From the NCBI GenBank assembly GCA_964342745.1, contig CAYFFW010000003.1, forward strand, positions 1 to 64,000: a stretch of DNA of 64,000 nt, given 5' to 3'. The position numbers were made by a program, and so were the translations under genes. The DNA comes from AEGEAN-183 sp964342745. Lineage in GTDB: Bacteria > Pseudomonadota > Gammaproteobacteria > Magnimaribacterales > Magnimaribacteraceae. The notes beneath the pieces are model-generated. The model saw only the letters and a list, made by a program, of their open reading frames with translations. It was not told the origin of the DNA and searched no databases. Positions 35,815 to 43,419 of this stretch are shown in pieces. Position 1 is the stretch's first letter, and each line of letters starts with the position of its first letter.

Positions 35815-36490
35815 ACATTTCTCCTTGTTTCAAAAGAACAGAAATCCCATTCTTATATCTAAAGTCCATATATTTGATATGATTAAGTTTTCCTGAGAAC
35901 AGCTCGAACGAGATAAAATCCTCGAGACGTTCAAGCTGTTCCCGGAAATTCTTTTTAGTAAAAATTAATTCTGATCCACTTTCTGTTAAGACTCTTAAGT
36001 TACCTCCTGAGCTTAAATTTATTTCTTTTACAGTATCGCTATATCTATTTAATTGAGATTGAACATATCTTGAAATATCTAAAAGTAGGAACTTATCTGA
36101 CTCCTCACCGCTTAGTTTTACTAGATCTAAATTTGATCTGTTGACTTGAGGTTTAACTAAAACCCCTGAATGAGTTAGGAATTCTTCATTACCCCATTTA
36201 GCTAAAGGTTGATGCTCTTTAACCCTTATATTATATTCATTAGGCCATCTTTTCTTAGCTTGAAAGGCATAAACCCAAGTATTTTTATATAGGTTCCTTG
36301 ATATTTGAGAAAAATCATAGTTAGTGTCTTTTGAAAACCCGATAAAAATCTCTTTTACTAAATCTTTGTTAGATAACATCTTATGGTCTGAATAGATAGA
36401 GATGTTTAAGTCCTTTAAATCTTGTTGACTATTAGAGTTGGAACAACCAAAAGATAATAAAATTAGCGAAACTAGAAGTAGATTTTTCAT
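35807..36490 (-). CDS. ftsQ: FtsQ-like divisome protein with a lipobox-like N-terminus
   Basis: Periplasmic scaffold that recruits FtsL-FtsB. Assigned from position (ftsL-ftsQ-ftsA) and the C-terminal FtsQ pattern (VKEINLSSGGNLRVLTESGSELIF, then FVSFEL-like repeat and IKYMDFRYKNGISV). A POTRA-like region covers about 28-95. It has almost no cytoplasmic tail, and the hydrophobic start ends LLSFGCSNSN with Cys16, resembling an imperfect lipobox. The start is fixed by an ATGA overlap with ftsL. 227 aa, shorter than E. coli FtsQ (276). Confidence 0.82.
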   Translation of the reverse strand: MKNLLLVSLILLSFGCSNSNSQQDLKDLNISIYSDHKMLSNKDLVKEIFIGFSKDTNYDFSQISRNLYKNTWVYAFQAKKRWPNEYNIRVKEHQPLAKWGNEEFLTHSGVLVKPQVNRSNLDLVKLSGEESDKFLLLDISRYVQSQLNRYSDTVKEINLSSGGNLRVLTESGSELIFTKKNFREQLERLEDFISFELFSGKLNHIKYMDFRYKNGISVLLKQGEMYE

Positions 36491-36777
36491 CTTGGTATTC
36501 TCTGATTTTCTATTAGTATTTGTTCTTTTAGAGTTGGAGAACGCATTCCTAGTTTATTGGTAGCTACCTCTCTAATAGTTAATTGATTTCTAAAATACTC
36601 TACTTCATCTAATAAGAGATTAGATTTAAAAGATAAGTCTTCATTCTTTTGATTTAACTTTTCAATTTCTGAAAAAGTAATTCGATATTCATAAACCTGA
36701 ACAATTAAGAAAATTGAACTAAGCATCAGTCCAATTACAAGACTAGAAAGATAAATAATTTTTTTTGTTTCTATCAT
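36487..36777 (-). CDS. ftsL: FtsL, bitopic divisome protein
   Basis: Partner of FtsB and activator of FtsWI. One membrane helix (about 7-27), a coiled coil (about 30-65) and the family tail ATNKLGMRSPTLKEQI. The frame can start at TTG 36798 or ATG 36777. The ATG two bases after the rsmH stop is chosen (96 aa). In E. coli ftsI follows; here ftsQ follows with an ATGA overlap. Confidence 0.9.
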   Translation of the reverse strand: MIETKKIIYLSSLVIGLMLSSIFLIVQVYEYRITFSEIEKLNQKNEDLSFKSNLLLDEVEYFRNQLTIREVATNKLGMRSPTLKEQILIENQRIPR

Positions 36778-36778
36778 C

Positions 36779-37666
36779 CTAGGCCATCTTCTCCCCAACC
36801 CTTAATATTGCACTTCTGCTTCTAGGATTGACTTGAATCTCTTCTTCATTAGGCTTCAAAAACTTAGATCCTATTCTTTTAAAGCTATAACTTTTACTTT
36901 CTTCACTTTTGCCTTGTAAAAACCTCTTAACTATCCTGTCTTCTAAAGAGTGGAAACTTATTACAACCAATCTGCCTCCTTCCTTTAGGAGGTTACCAGC
37001 AGCAATTAATAAATCTTGTAGTTCTTGTAGTTCTGAATTTATCTCCATTCTAATTGCTCTAAAGGCATTAGTAGCTGGATGTCTTCTAGAGTTTCTAGGT
37101 TTGGCTAAAAGGATTATTTCTGAAAGTTGTTTCGTCGTATTTATTGGTTTTAAATCTCTCTCCTTACAAATTAAGTTGGCAATCTTTCTTGATTTTCTTT
37201 CCTCCCCTAACTCCCATAGGACATTAGAGATTTCTTCTTTGCTTGCTCTTTTTATCCACTCTGTTGCAGAGAATTCTTCAGATTGATTCATCCTCATATC
37301 CAGAGGTCCATTAGACTGGAAAGTGAACCCTCTTTCAGGATCATCTAGTTGCTTAGAAGAAATGCCTAAATCAACAAGTACTCCATCTAAGCTTTCTTTT
37401 AAAAAATGAGTTTGTAAGTTACTAAACCTATCATTTATAAATAGAAATCTCTTATCAAGTTCTTTTATCTCATCTGCAAACTTCTGACATTCTGGATCTC
37501 TATCTAACCCGAAGAGAGTTGCTTCATTATCTAAATTATTTAAGATGGCCGAAGAATGACCTCCTAAACCAAAAGTGCTGTCTAAATATATCCCTTTTTT
37601 GTCGACGATGAGGCTATTGATAACTTGATTTACCATAACTGCCTCATGAGCTATTTTATCCCTCAA
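36779..37666 (-). CDS. rsmH: RsmH, 16S rRNA m4C1402 methyltransferase
   Basis: SAM-dependent methyltransferase modifying the ribosomal P site. HEAVMVNQVINSL, DSTFGLGGHSSAIL (SAM loop, about 29-42), GVLVDLGISSKQLDDPERGFTF and VVISFHSLEDRIVKRFL are diagnostic. 295 aa. Overlaps mraZ by four bases in the standard mraZ-rsmH-ftsL start of the cluster. RsmI, acting on the same nucleotide, is encoded nearby at 38695-39549. Confidence 0.97.
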   Translation of the reverse strand: MRDKIAHEAVMVNQVINSLIVDKKGIYLDSTFGLGGHSSAILNNLDNEATLFGLDRDPECQKFADEIKELDKRFLFINDRFSNLQTHFLKESLDGVLVDLGISSKQLDDPERGFTFQSNGPLDMRMNQSEEFSATEWIKRASKEEISNVLWELGEERKSRKIANLICKERDLKPINTTKQLSEIILLAKPRNSRRHPATNAFRAIRMEINSELQELQDLLIAAGNLLKEGGRLVVISFHSLEDRIVKRFLQGKSEESKSYSFKRIGSKFLKPNEEEIQVNPRSRSAILRVGEKMA

Positions 37667-38142
37667 AAGGGAATCTCCTCTAAAGCTTGAGGAAGGTCTG
37701 AAAGTAAATCTTCTCCTTCAACTTTTAAACCTGATTCTTTATTTTTCCAATTTTCTAAATTCCACAACTCAAATTTAGACCCCATTCCAACCAAAACAAC
37801 CTGTTTTTTTGATTGAAGACCTGCAAAATCTCTTAAAGATTGAGGTATTAAAAGTAACATCCTTTCCGAGACTTCAAATTCAGTAACAGAAGCATTTCCT
37901 AAAATTTTCCACTGAATAGCTCTAATCTTCTGATTTAACCCGCCTAAAGCTTCAAACTTAGAAGCTATTTCATTCCATAACCTACCTGGATAAATAAGCA
38001 AAGAAGGATATTGGGGGTCTTTTGTTACAGCTATAGACCCTTCACAGCTCTGTCTAAGGAGGTCTCTATACCTTGCAGGAATAACAATCCTACCTTTTAC
38101 ATCCAAAGTTAGATAACTTGATCCATATATACTTAGAGTCAC
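37663..38142 (-). CDS. mraZ: MraZ, AbrB-like repressor of the dcw operon
   Basis: Transcription regulator of its own cell-wall/division operon. Two SpoVT/AbrB half-motifs are visible: YLTLDVKGRIVIPARYRDLL (about 11-30) and a second copy with FEVSERMLLLIPQSLRDFAG near 95-114. Starts with GTG; the N-terminus is a few residues longer than in E. coli. 159 aa. Three AAAGTGT repeats in its promoter are the probable binding site. Confidence 0.95.
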   Translation of the reverse strand: MTLSIYGSSYLTLDVKGRIVIPARYRDLLRQSCEGSIAVTKDPQYPSLLIYPGRLWNEIASKFEALGGLNQKIRAIQWKILGNASVTEFEVSERMLLLIPQSLRDFAGLQSKKQVVLVGMGSKFELWNLENWKNKESGLKVEGEDLLSDLPQALEEIPF

Positions 38143-38192
38143 TTTTTTTCTTTATTTGAACTAAAAAGAAAAACATAACGTTTCCTTTTAGT

Positions 38193-38219
38193 ACACTTTT
38201 TCACACTTTGACACACTTT
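38193..38219 (-). promoter_or_regulatory. mraZ: Three MraZ-box-like AAAGTGT repeats
   Basis: On the minus strand AAAGTGT occurs three times (38213-38219, 38203-38209, 38193-38199) with exact 10-base period and 3-base spacers GTC and GAA. This is the repeat type described for MraZ binding in Mollicutes (AAAGTGK with 3-base spacing), while E. coli uses TGGG repeats with similar periodicity. They start at the -10 element and run downstream, 51 bases from the mraZ start, an ideal place for autorepression. Confidence 0.82.
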
Positions 38220-38244
38220 ATAAACAATTGTCAGTGATTGTCAA
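38217..38244 (-). promoter_or_regulatory. mraZ/dcw operon promoter
   Basis: Minus strand TTGACA (38239-38244), a consensus -35, then a 16-base spacer and TATAAA (38217-38222). TGACAAT occurs twice in direct repeat across the -35 region. The -10 overlaps the first AAAGTGT repeat. It is the only clear promoter seen for the 15-gene cluster. Confidence 0.75.
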
Positions 38245-38320
38245 CTATTAAATACACCAAAAAGTATTGTAAGAAGTTAGCTAAGATGAAGTAGAAACTA
38301 AATTTTAAAAAAGAAGATAG

Positions 38321-38662
38321 GTTGAGCTGGCCTATAAGCCGGGTTCTGTCTAGGATAATCATTCATCTAGGTTCTGTGTCACCACAAAACTCGAGCAACC
38401 TACCCAGGTTCAGTGAGGGCACACTATTAAACCTCTATTTGGTCTTGCTCCGGAAGGGGTTTGCATTGCCAAGAATGTTGCCATTCAAGCGGTACGCTCT
38501 TACCGCACCATTTCACCCTTACCTATTTATTTAAATAGGCGGTTTCTTTTCTGTTGCACTTTCCGTAGGTTCACACCTCCCAGGAATTACCTGGCTTCCT
38601 GCCCTTTGGAGCCCGGACTTTCCTCTCTTATCTAAAGAAAGAGCGATTATCTAGCCAGCTCT
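38321..38662 (-). ncRNA. rnpB: RNase P RNA (M1), bacterial type A
   Basis: Catalytic RNA that matures tRNA 5' ends. The minus strand shows the conserved GAGGAAAGTCCGGGCTCC near the 5' end, the central AAGGGTGAAATGGTGCGGTAAGAG region and the 3' ACAGAACCCGGCTTATAGG. The ends pair as P1 (GAGCTGG with CCAGCTC). About 342 nt. It lies between rsmI and mraZ as in Pseudomonas. It fills most of the 552-base stretch without a coding gene; the remaining 38143-38320 holds the mraZ promoter and no other gene that I can see. Confidence 0.97.
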
Positions 38663-38667
38663 ACTGA

Positions 38668-38673
38668 AGTATA
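38668..38673 (-). promoter_or_regulatory. rnpB promoter -10 element
   Basis: Minus strand TATACT lies six bases before the predicted 5' end of RNase P RNA, the right distance for transcription initiation. No good -35 is visible at 16-18 bases upstream, where the end of rsmI lies. Confidence 0.5.
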
Positions 38674-38694
38674 CTTTAAATTTTAACTACAGAC

Positions 38695-39549
38695 TTAAAT
38701 TCTATTTTTTTTTGCAATTAGGTTGTATATAGACTTTTTGTTGCTTCCGAAAGACTTGGCAATTAAGCTAGCAGCATCTTTCTTTTTCATATGTTTTTCC
38801 AAGATATTTAAAATCTCTAATTGGTCCTCATTCAATAAATCTTGAATTTCTTGTTTTCTTTTTCCTTCAATAACTAAAACAAATTCACCCTTGATGGACT
38901 CTTTATTTAATTTAAATAACTCTAAAATTTCATACACTTTACCGCTGTAAAAAGTTTCATATAACTTAGTCATTTCTCTTGCTACAAATATATTTCTATC
39001 TGGATCTACTTCAAAAAGACTTTTTAAGAAGGACAATATTCTTACTTTGGATTCAAAAAAAACTGAAGTCTCTTGGTTAGCTAATACTTTTTTTAAGAAT
39101 TTAACCTGTGCTGTCCTTTGTCTTGGAGCAAAACCATAAAAAACAAATTTATCTAAAGGTAATCCTGAAACGCTTAAAGCTGATATCAATGAACTAGGGC
39201 CAGGTACAGGTACTACCTTAATTTTTACTCTATGAGCCTTCTTTACAAGCAAGTAACCAGGATCTGAAATAAGTGGAGTGCCTGCATCACTTATTAGAGC
39301 TATACTCTTTCCAGATTTTAAAAATGAAATTAAGTATTGTAATTTTTTACTTTCATTAAATTTTTCATAAGAGGTAATTTTAGTTTTGATATTGTAAGCA
39401 TTAAATAGAATTCTTGATTTCTTAGTATCTTCAGCAGCGCATAAATCTACTGAAGATAAAATCTTTAGAGCCCTCTTAGAAATATCATCTAAATTACCTA
39501 TAGGTGTAGCTACTATATATAGGACCCCAAATTTAGTATTCTTATCCAT
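38695..39549 (-). CDS. rsmI: RsmI, 16S rRNA 2'-O-methyltransferase (C1402)
   Basis: Tetrapyrrole-methylase-fold enzyme that methylates the ribose of C1402. LYIVATPIGNLDDISKRAL (about 10-28), LISDAGTPLISDPGYLLV, VPVPGPSSLISALSVSGLP and FVFYGFAPRQR are the family blocks. 284 aa. No alternative start codon exists between its ATG and the conserved core, so the start is secure. That puts its first base against the start of the divergent lpoA. Confidence 0.96.
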   Translation of the reverse strand: MDKNTKFGVLYIVATPIGNLDDISKRALKILSSVDLCAAEDTKKSRILFNAYNIKTKITSYEKFNESKKLQYLISFLKSGKSIALISDAGTPLISDPGYLLVKKAHRVKIKVVPVPGPSSLISALSVSGLPLDKFVFYGFAPRQRTAQVKFLKKVLANQETSVFFESKVRILSFLKSLFEVDPDRNIFVAREMTKLYETFYSGKVYEILELFKLNKESIKGEFVLVIEGKRKQEIQDLLNEDQLEILNILEKHMKKKDAASLIAKSFGSNKKSIYNLIAKKNRI

Positions 39550-39550
39550 G

Positions 39551-40717
39551 ATGAACCATCTTAATAAAATATTATCTATTTTCGTAATTTTATATCTGTT
39601 AACAAGCTGTGCTTCAAATATTTCAAGGAATATTGTTCAAGATATCAATCTTATTTCTATAGAGAAACCTAACTTATCTTACAAGCTAAATAATCAACCC
39701 CAAACCATTAATGTTTTATTAAACAATACCCAAGGTAGTCAAGAAGAAGAATTTATAAACGGCCTTTTAGTTAATTATTTTTACTTCAAAAAACAAATTG
39801 ATTACTCACCAAAAATAAATTTTTTAAATACCAGAGACATAAAACTCACAAATTGCTCTTCGCCCTCAAACAGTAACAGTTTTTCTATTATATTTTTTAC
39901 AGATGAATTTTTAGAAAATTTAGGAAAAGCATGTGCTAATAGGTTAATGAAGCTCAAAGGGCTTGTTATAAATACTAGCAAAAAGTTAAATTTTAATAAT
40001 CAAATACAAAGTGTAATTAATTTAGATCAACAAAAAGAATATAAAGACTTATTAATTTATGCGAAAAATAGAGGCAGTCTTAACTCCATAATAATTGATG
40101 ATGGAAAAACACAAGATAAAGACAGAATAAAGAAAATATGGACTGATCTTGACGGAAACGTCCTAGACTCTTCTACTTATGAATCTTCTGCTAATAACAA
40201 TCTATTATCGAAAATACTATTGATAGACAATAGTAAAGAAAGAGCAAGAAAACTCTCTAGAGTTCTGTCTTCACCTATAGAGAGCACTCCTAGAAGAAGA
40301 TTAGATGTAGATTCAATTATACTTTCGGTCTCTTTAGAGAATGCAAGAAGCCTAAGACCTGAATTAGAATTTAATTTTGGTGAATCTATTTCTGTATACC
40401 TACTTCCAAATTGGAAAAATAAAGATGTATATCTAAATACGGAATTAGACCTCGAAAAAGTTTTATTAATCGACCTACCTTGGATGCTAAACCCAGAAAT
40501 ATCTTATGTAAAAAATCTGCCAGAAAAAAGAAATAGATTCTTTGCTCTTGGATATGATTCTTATGATTTAACTTTATTATTAAACAATAATAAAACCTCA
40601 ATTCAGCAAAAATTTCTAGGTATGTCAGGAAAGATAATTGTTAAAAATAAGAAAATTTCTAGGGAGTCCTTGAAAGTAGAAGTAAATCAGGGGGTGTTTT
40701 TAATTAAAAATAACTAA
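39551..40717 (+). CDS. lpoA: LpoA-like lipoprotein activator of PBP1A, lacking the N-terminal TPR domain
   Basis: Outer-membrane lipoprotein that in E. coli stimulates PBP1A. The signal peptide ends LLTSC (Cys20 from this ATG). The periplasmic-binding-protein-like domain begins almost at once (INVLLNNTQGSQEEEFINGLL) and ends with the LpoA hallmarks RRRLDVDSIILSVSLENAR, LEKVLLIDLPWMLNP, RFFALGYDSYDL and GMSGKIIV. The helical N-terminal domain of E. coli LpoA (678 aa) is missing; this is 388 aa. Position next to rsmI-rnpB matches Pseudomonas. An ATG three bases earlier would overlap the rsmI start codon. Confidence 0.87.
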   Translation: MNHLNKILSIFVILYLLTSCASNISRNIVQDINLISIEKPNLSYKLNNQPQTINVLLNNTQGSQEEEFINGLLVNYFYFKKQIDYSPKINFLNTRDIKLTNCSSPSNSNSFSIIFFTDEFLENLGKACANRLMKLKGLVINTSKKLNFNNQIQSVINLDQQKEYKDLLIYAKNRGSLNSIIIDDGKTQDKDRIKKIWTDLDGNVLDSSTYESSANNNLLSKILLIDNSKERARKLSRVLSSPIESTPRRRLDVDSIILSVSLENARSLRPELEFNFGESISVYLLPNWKNKDVYLNTELDLEKVLLIDLPWMLNPEISYVKNLPEKRNRFFALGYDSYDLTLLLNNNKTSIQQKFLGMSGKIIVKNKKISRESLKVEVNQGVFLIKNN

Positions 40718-40721
40718 TAAC

Positions 40722-41360
40722 TTAGATAGATCTTATCTCTCTCTCTATTTCGCTTAAGCTGTCAATAAAGGCTTTCCTAGTAAAAACTTTTTTCATATAT
40801 TCATTAAGTGGCTTGCTTTTCGCTCCCTTTGGAAGCTCAATGCCAATTAAAGGTAACCTCCAGAGAATTGGAGCTATGCAACAGTCTACAAGAGAAAATT
40901 CATCATTCATAAAGTATGGTTTTTCTTTAAAGATAGGAACAGACCCTAGAATTAAAGATTTTAACTGAGTTCTTAGTTTCTTTGCTTCAGCATCTTTTAA
41001 ATTCTCATCTAAAAGTCGATCAAAAATTGAACACCAGTCTCTTTCAATTCTCTTTATATATAAACGAATATTAGCTCTGGCTACTGGATAAACAGGGAGC
41101 AAAGGGGGGTGTGGAAACCTCTCATCTAAATATTCCATTAAAGTAACAGAATCATAAAGACAAACATCTCTATCAACCAAAACTGGTAAAGTTGCGTAAG
41201 GGCTTACTTCCATAATGTCTGGACTGAGATTATTTTTGTCTGTATCAATTATCTCTGAAGAAATACCCTTTTCTTCTAAGACTATCCTTACCCTTTGGCA
41301 ATAATGATCTCCTGAATCGGAGAATAAGGCCATTGAAGTTCTTTTATTTAGTGAAACCAT
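40722..41360 (-). CDS. sspA: SspA, stringent starvation protein A
   Basis: GST-fold protein that binds RNA polymerase and alters transcription in stress. The 212 aa start LNKRTSMALFSDSGDHYCQRVRIVLEEKGI, with ATLPVLVDRDVCLYDSVTLMEYLDERFPHPPLLP typical of SspA. It follows petC as in Pseudomonas, but sspB, its usual partner gene, is missing. The next gene (lpoA) is convergent, four bases away. Confidence 0.95.
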   Translation of the reverse strand: MVSLNKRTSMALFSDSGDHYCQRVRIVLEEKGISSEIIDTDKNNLSPDIMEVSPYATLPVLVDRDVCLYDSVTLMEYLDERFPHPPLLPVYPVARANIRLYIKRIERDWCSIFDRLLDENLKDAEAKKLRTQLKSLILGSVPIFKEKPYFMNDEFSLVDCCIAPILWRLPLIGIELPKGAKSKPLNEYMKKVFTRKAFIDSLSEIEREIRSI

Positions 41361-41374
41361 AAGATTAATAATAG

Positions 41375-42184
41375 TTAGTGTACATCTTTCTTAAACTCCC
41401 TATACAAAAGATAGCTTAAGATAGTAAAAATTAGTAAATATAGGATAACAAATTTCCCTATGTATTCCCTTTCTTCTTTTATTGGGTCTGACATATAAGA
41501 AAGAAAATTGGTAAGGTCTTTCATGCTATTCTTAAATTCGTCATTAGAGACCTCTCCTTCTTTAGAGATATCAAGAAAACCACACTTCTCTTCTTTTATG
41601 ATATCTCCTGTTAGCGGGTCCTGTTTTATCCCTCCGTTATCTGCAATCTTTGGGACCTCCTTACAAACACTTTTTTGAATTCCTTGAAGATTTCCCATCA
41701 CATTAGGCATCCCAACATTTTCATATACCTTGTTATTTACTCCAAAAGGTCTACTTTCATCTTCATAAAAACTTATGAGATATGTGTAAACCCAATCCTC
41801 TCCTCTTAAAGAAGTTTCTAGAGTTAAGTCGGGAGGAGCAACTCCGAACCATTCTTTAGATTCAGACTGATCCATTCCAATGTTCATAAGATCACCCATT
41901 TTTTGATCTCCAAATAAAAGGTTCTTTTGAAAAAGGTCCTCTGGAATTCCTAAATCCCTTGCAACTCTATTATATCTAGCATATTTAAGTGAATGACAAC
42001 CATAACAATAATTCATAAAAAGCTTTGCGCCTCTTTGCAAGGATGCTTTGTTTTCATGCTCTGATTTAAATTCTTCACATAGGCCCATAGCAACATCCTC
42101 AGATAAATAGTTACCACAAGGTCCGCCCTCTGCTGAAAATAACTTAAAAGAAATTATAAATAATATGACAATTAGAAATTTCAT
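41375..42184 (-). CDS. petC: Cytochrome c1 subunit of the bc1 complex
   Basis: Membrane-anchored c-type cytochrome that takes electrons from the Rieske protein. Signal peptide about 1-18, heme-binding Cys60-x-x-Cys63-His64 in NYCYGCHSLKYARYNR, then APPDLTLETSLRGEDWVYTYL and a C-terminal membrane helix (about 243-262) with RPFGVNN and MPNVMG loops between. 269 aa. Overlaps petB by four bases. Confidence 0.96.
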   Translation of the reverse strand: MKFLIVILFIISFKLFSAEGGPCGNYLSEDVAMGLCEEFKSEHENKASLQRGAKLFMNYCYGCHSLKYARYNRVARDLGIPEDLFQKNLLFGDQKMGDLMNIGMDQSESKEWFGVAPPDLTLETSLRGEDWVYTYLISFYEDESRPFGVNNKVYENVGMPNVMGNLQGIQKSVCKEVPKIADNGGIKQDPLTGDIIKEEKCGFLDISKEGEVSNDEFKNSMKDLTNFLSYMSDPIKEEREYIGKFVILYLLIFTILSYLLYREFKKDVH

Positions 42185-43419
42185 CTAACCTTAATCCTGC
42201 TTGGGACTTCCTTACATTTTTCATATTTTGTGTAAAAAGGCATAAGAATGAAATATAAAAAATAAAGAGCTGTGAAGACCTGAGCTAAAGTTGTTCTAAG
42301 TGGATTAGGAGCTACCATCCCAAGGTACCCCAGTACTAAAAAGCTAAATACAAGTAAGAAAAGAGCTATTTTGCTATAAATGCCTTTATATCTAATTGAT
42401 TTTACCGGACTTCTGTCTAACCACGGAACAAGTGCAATTATTACCATAGCAGCAACCATAACCATAAATCCCAAGAATTTTGCAGTTAGTGGTCCTATAG
42501 GAAAAGTTATTGCACGTAACATTGCGTAGTAAGGTGTGTAATACCATGCGGGAACTATGTGTTCAGGTGTTTTTAAATTATTTGCCTCTTCATAATTAAT
42601 GTATTCAATGAAATAACCTCCTCCATCTGGGAAAAAGAAGAGAATAAAACAAAATAAAATAAGGAAAACTCCTATAGCAAAGAGATCTTTCACAACATCA
42701 TAAGGAAAGAAAGGGACACTATCTAAGGGAACACCATCATCGTCTAAATGTTTTTTTACATCAACTCCTTCAGGGTTATTGGATCCAACTTCATGAAGAG
42801 CAATGATGTGAACAAAAACTACTGCTATTAAAGCTAATGGTAAAAGGACAACATGAAAAGCAAAAAGCCTACTAAGTGTTATACCTGAAATAAGATAATC
42901 ACCTCTAATCCAAGTAAGAAGTTCTTCTCCAAAAACAGGTATCGAACCAATAAGAGATAATATAACTTGAGCAGCCCAAAAAGACATCTGTCCCCAAGGT
43001 AAAACATAACCTGTAAAACCTTCTGCAACTAGAATTATGTAGGTTATCCAACCTAAGACCCAGAGAAGTTCCCTGGGTTTTTGATAAGAACCGTAGAGAA
43101 GACCTCTGAACATATGCAAGTAGATAAGTAAGAAGAACATCGAAGCGCCAGTAGTATGCATATATCTAATAACCCACCCATAATCGACATCCCTCATAAT
43201 GTATTGAATGGATGCAAAAGCCCCTTCAGAAGTAGGTACATAGTTCATTAAGAGCCAGATACCTGAAATCAATTGAATTACCAAAACAACTATTAATAGG
43301 ACTCCTGCTAGATACCAAATATTTTGTCCTATTGGAGCAGGATACTTACTCAAATGCCTTTCAAAGGTATCTGTTAAAGGGAACCTATCATCAACCCAAT
43401 TTAATAGCTTTGTGAGCAT
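42181..43419 (-). CDS. petB: Cytochrome b subunit of the bc1 complex
   Basis: Quinol-oxidising membrane core of complex III. About eight helices carrying the heme histidines in RYMHTTGASMFFLLIYLHMFRG and FAFHVVLLPLALIAVVFVHIIALHEVG. Qo-site motifs GYVLPWGQMSFW and a PEH-containing turn (KTPEHIVPAWYYTPYYAMLRA) are present. 412 aa, a fused cytochrome b like other proteobacteria. Shares one base with petA. Confidence 0.98.
   Translation of the reverse strand: MLTKLLNWVDDRFPLTDTFERHLSKYPAPIGQNIWYLAGVLLIVVLVIQLISGIWLLMNYVPTSEGAFASIQYIMRDVDYGWVIRYMHTTGASMFFLLIYLHMFRGLLYGSYQKPRELLWVLGWITYIILVAEGFTGYVLPWGQMSFWAAQVILSLIGSIPVFGEELLTWIRGDYLISGITLSRLFAFHVVLLPLALIAVVFVHIIALHEVGSNNPEGVDVKKHLDDDGVPLDSVPFFPYDVVKDLFAIGVFLILFCFILFFFPDGGGYFIEYINYEEANNLKTPEHIVPAWYYTPYYAMLRAITFPIGPLTAKFLGFMVMVAAMVIIALVPWLDRSPVKSIRYKGIYSKIALFLLVFSFLVLGYLGMVAPNPLRTTLAQVFTALYFLYFILMPFYTKYEKCKEVPSRIKVR

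Noticed and set aside
35928..35942. Possible small inverted repeat (CTCGA/TTCAAGC region) inside ftsQ
   Set aside because: Short, imperfect and within a coding region; no reason to call it a regulatory site.
36909..37286. A 125-codon plus-strand frame
   Set aside because: Antisense to rsmH, which is certain from its motifs.
38322..38534. A 70-codon plus-strand frame over the mraZ-rsmI gap
   Set aside because: It is the complement of RNase P RNA; conserved RNA motifs explain the sequence.
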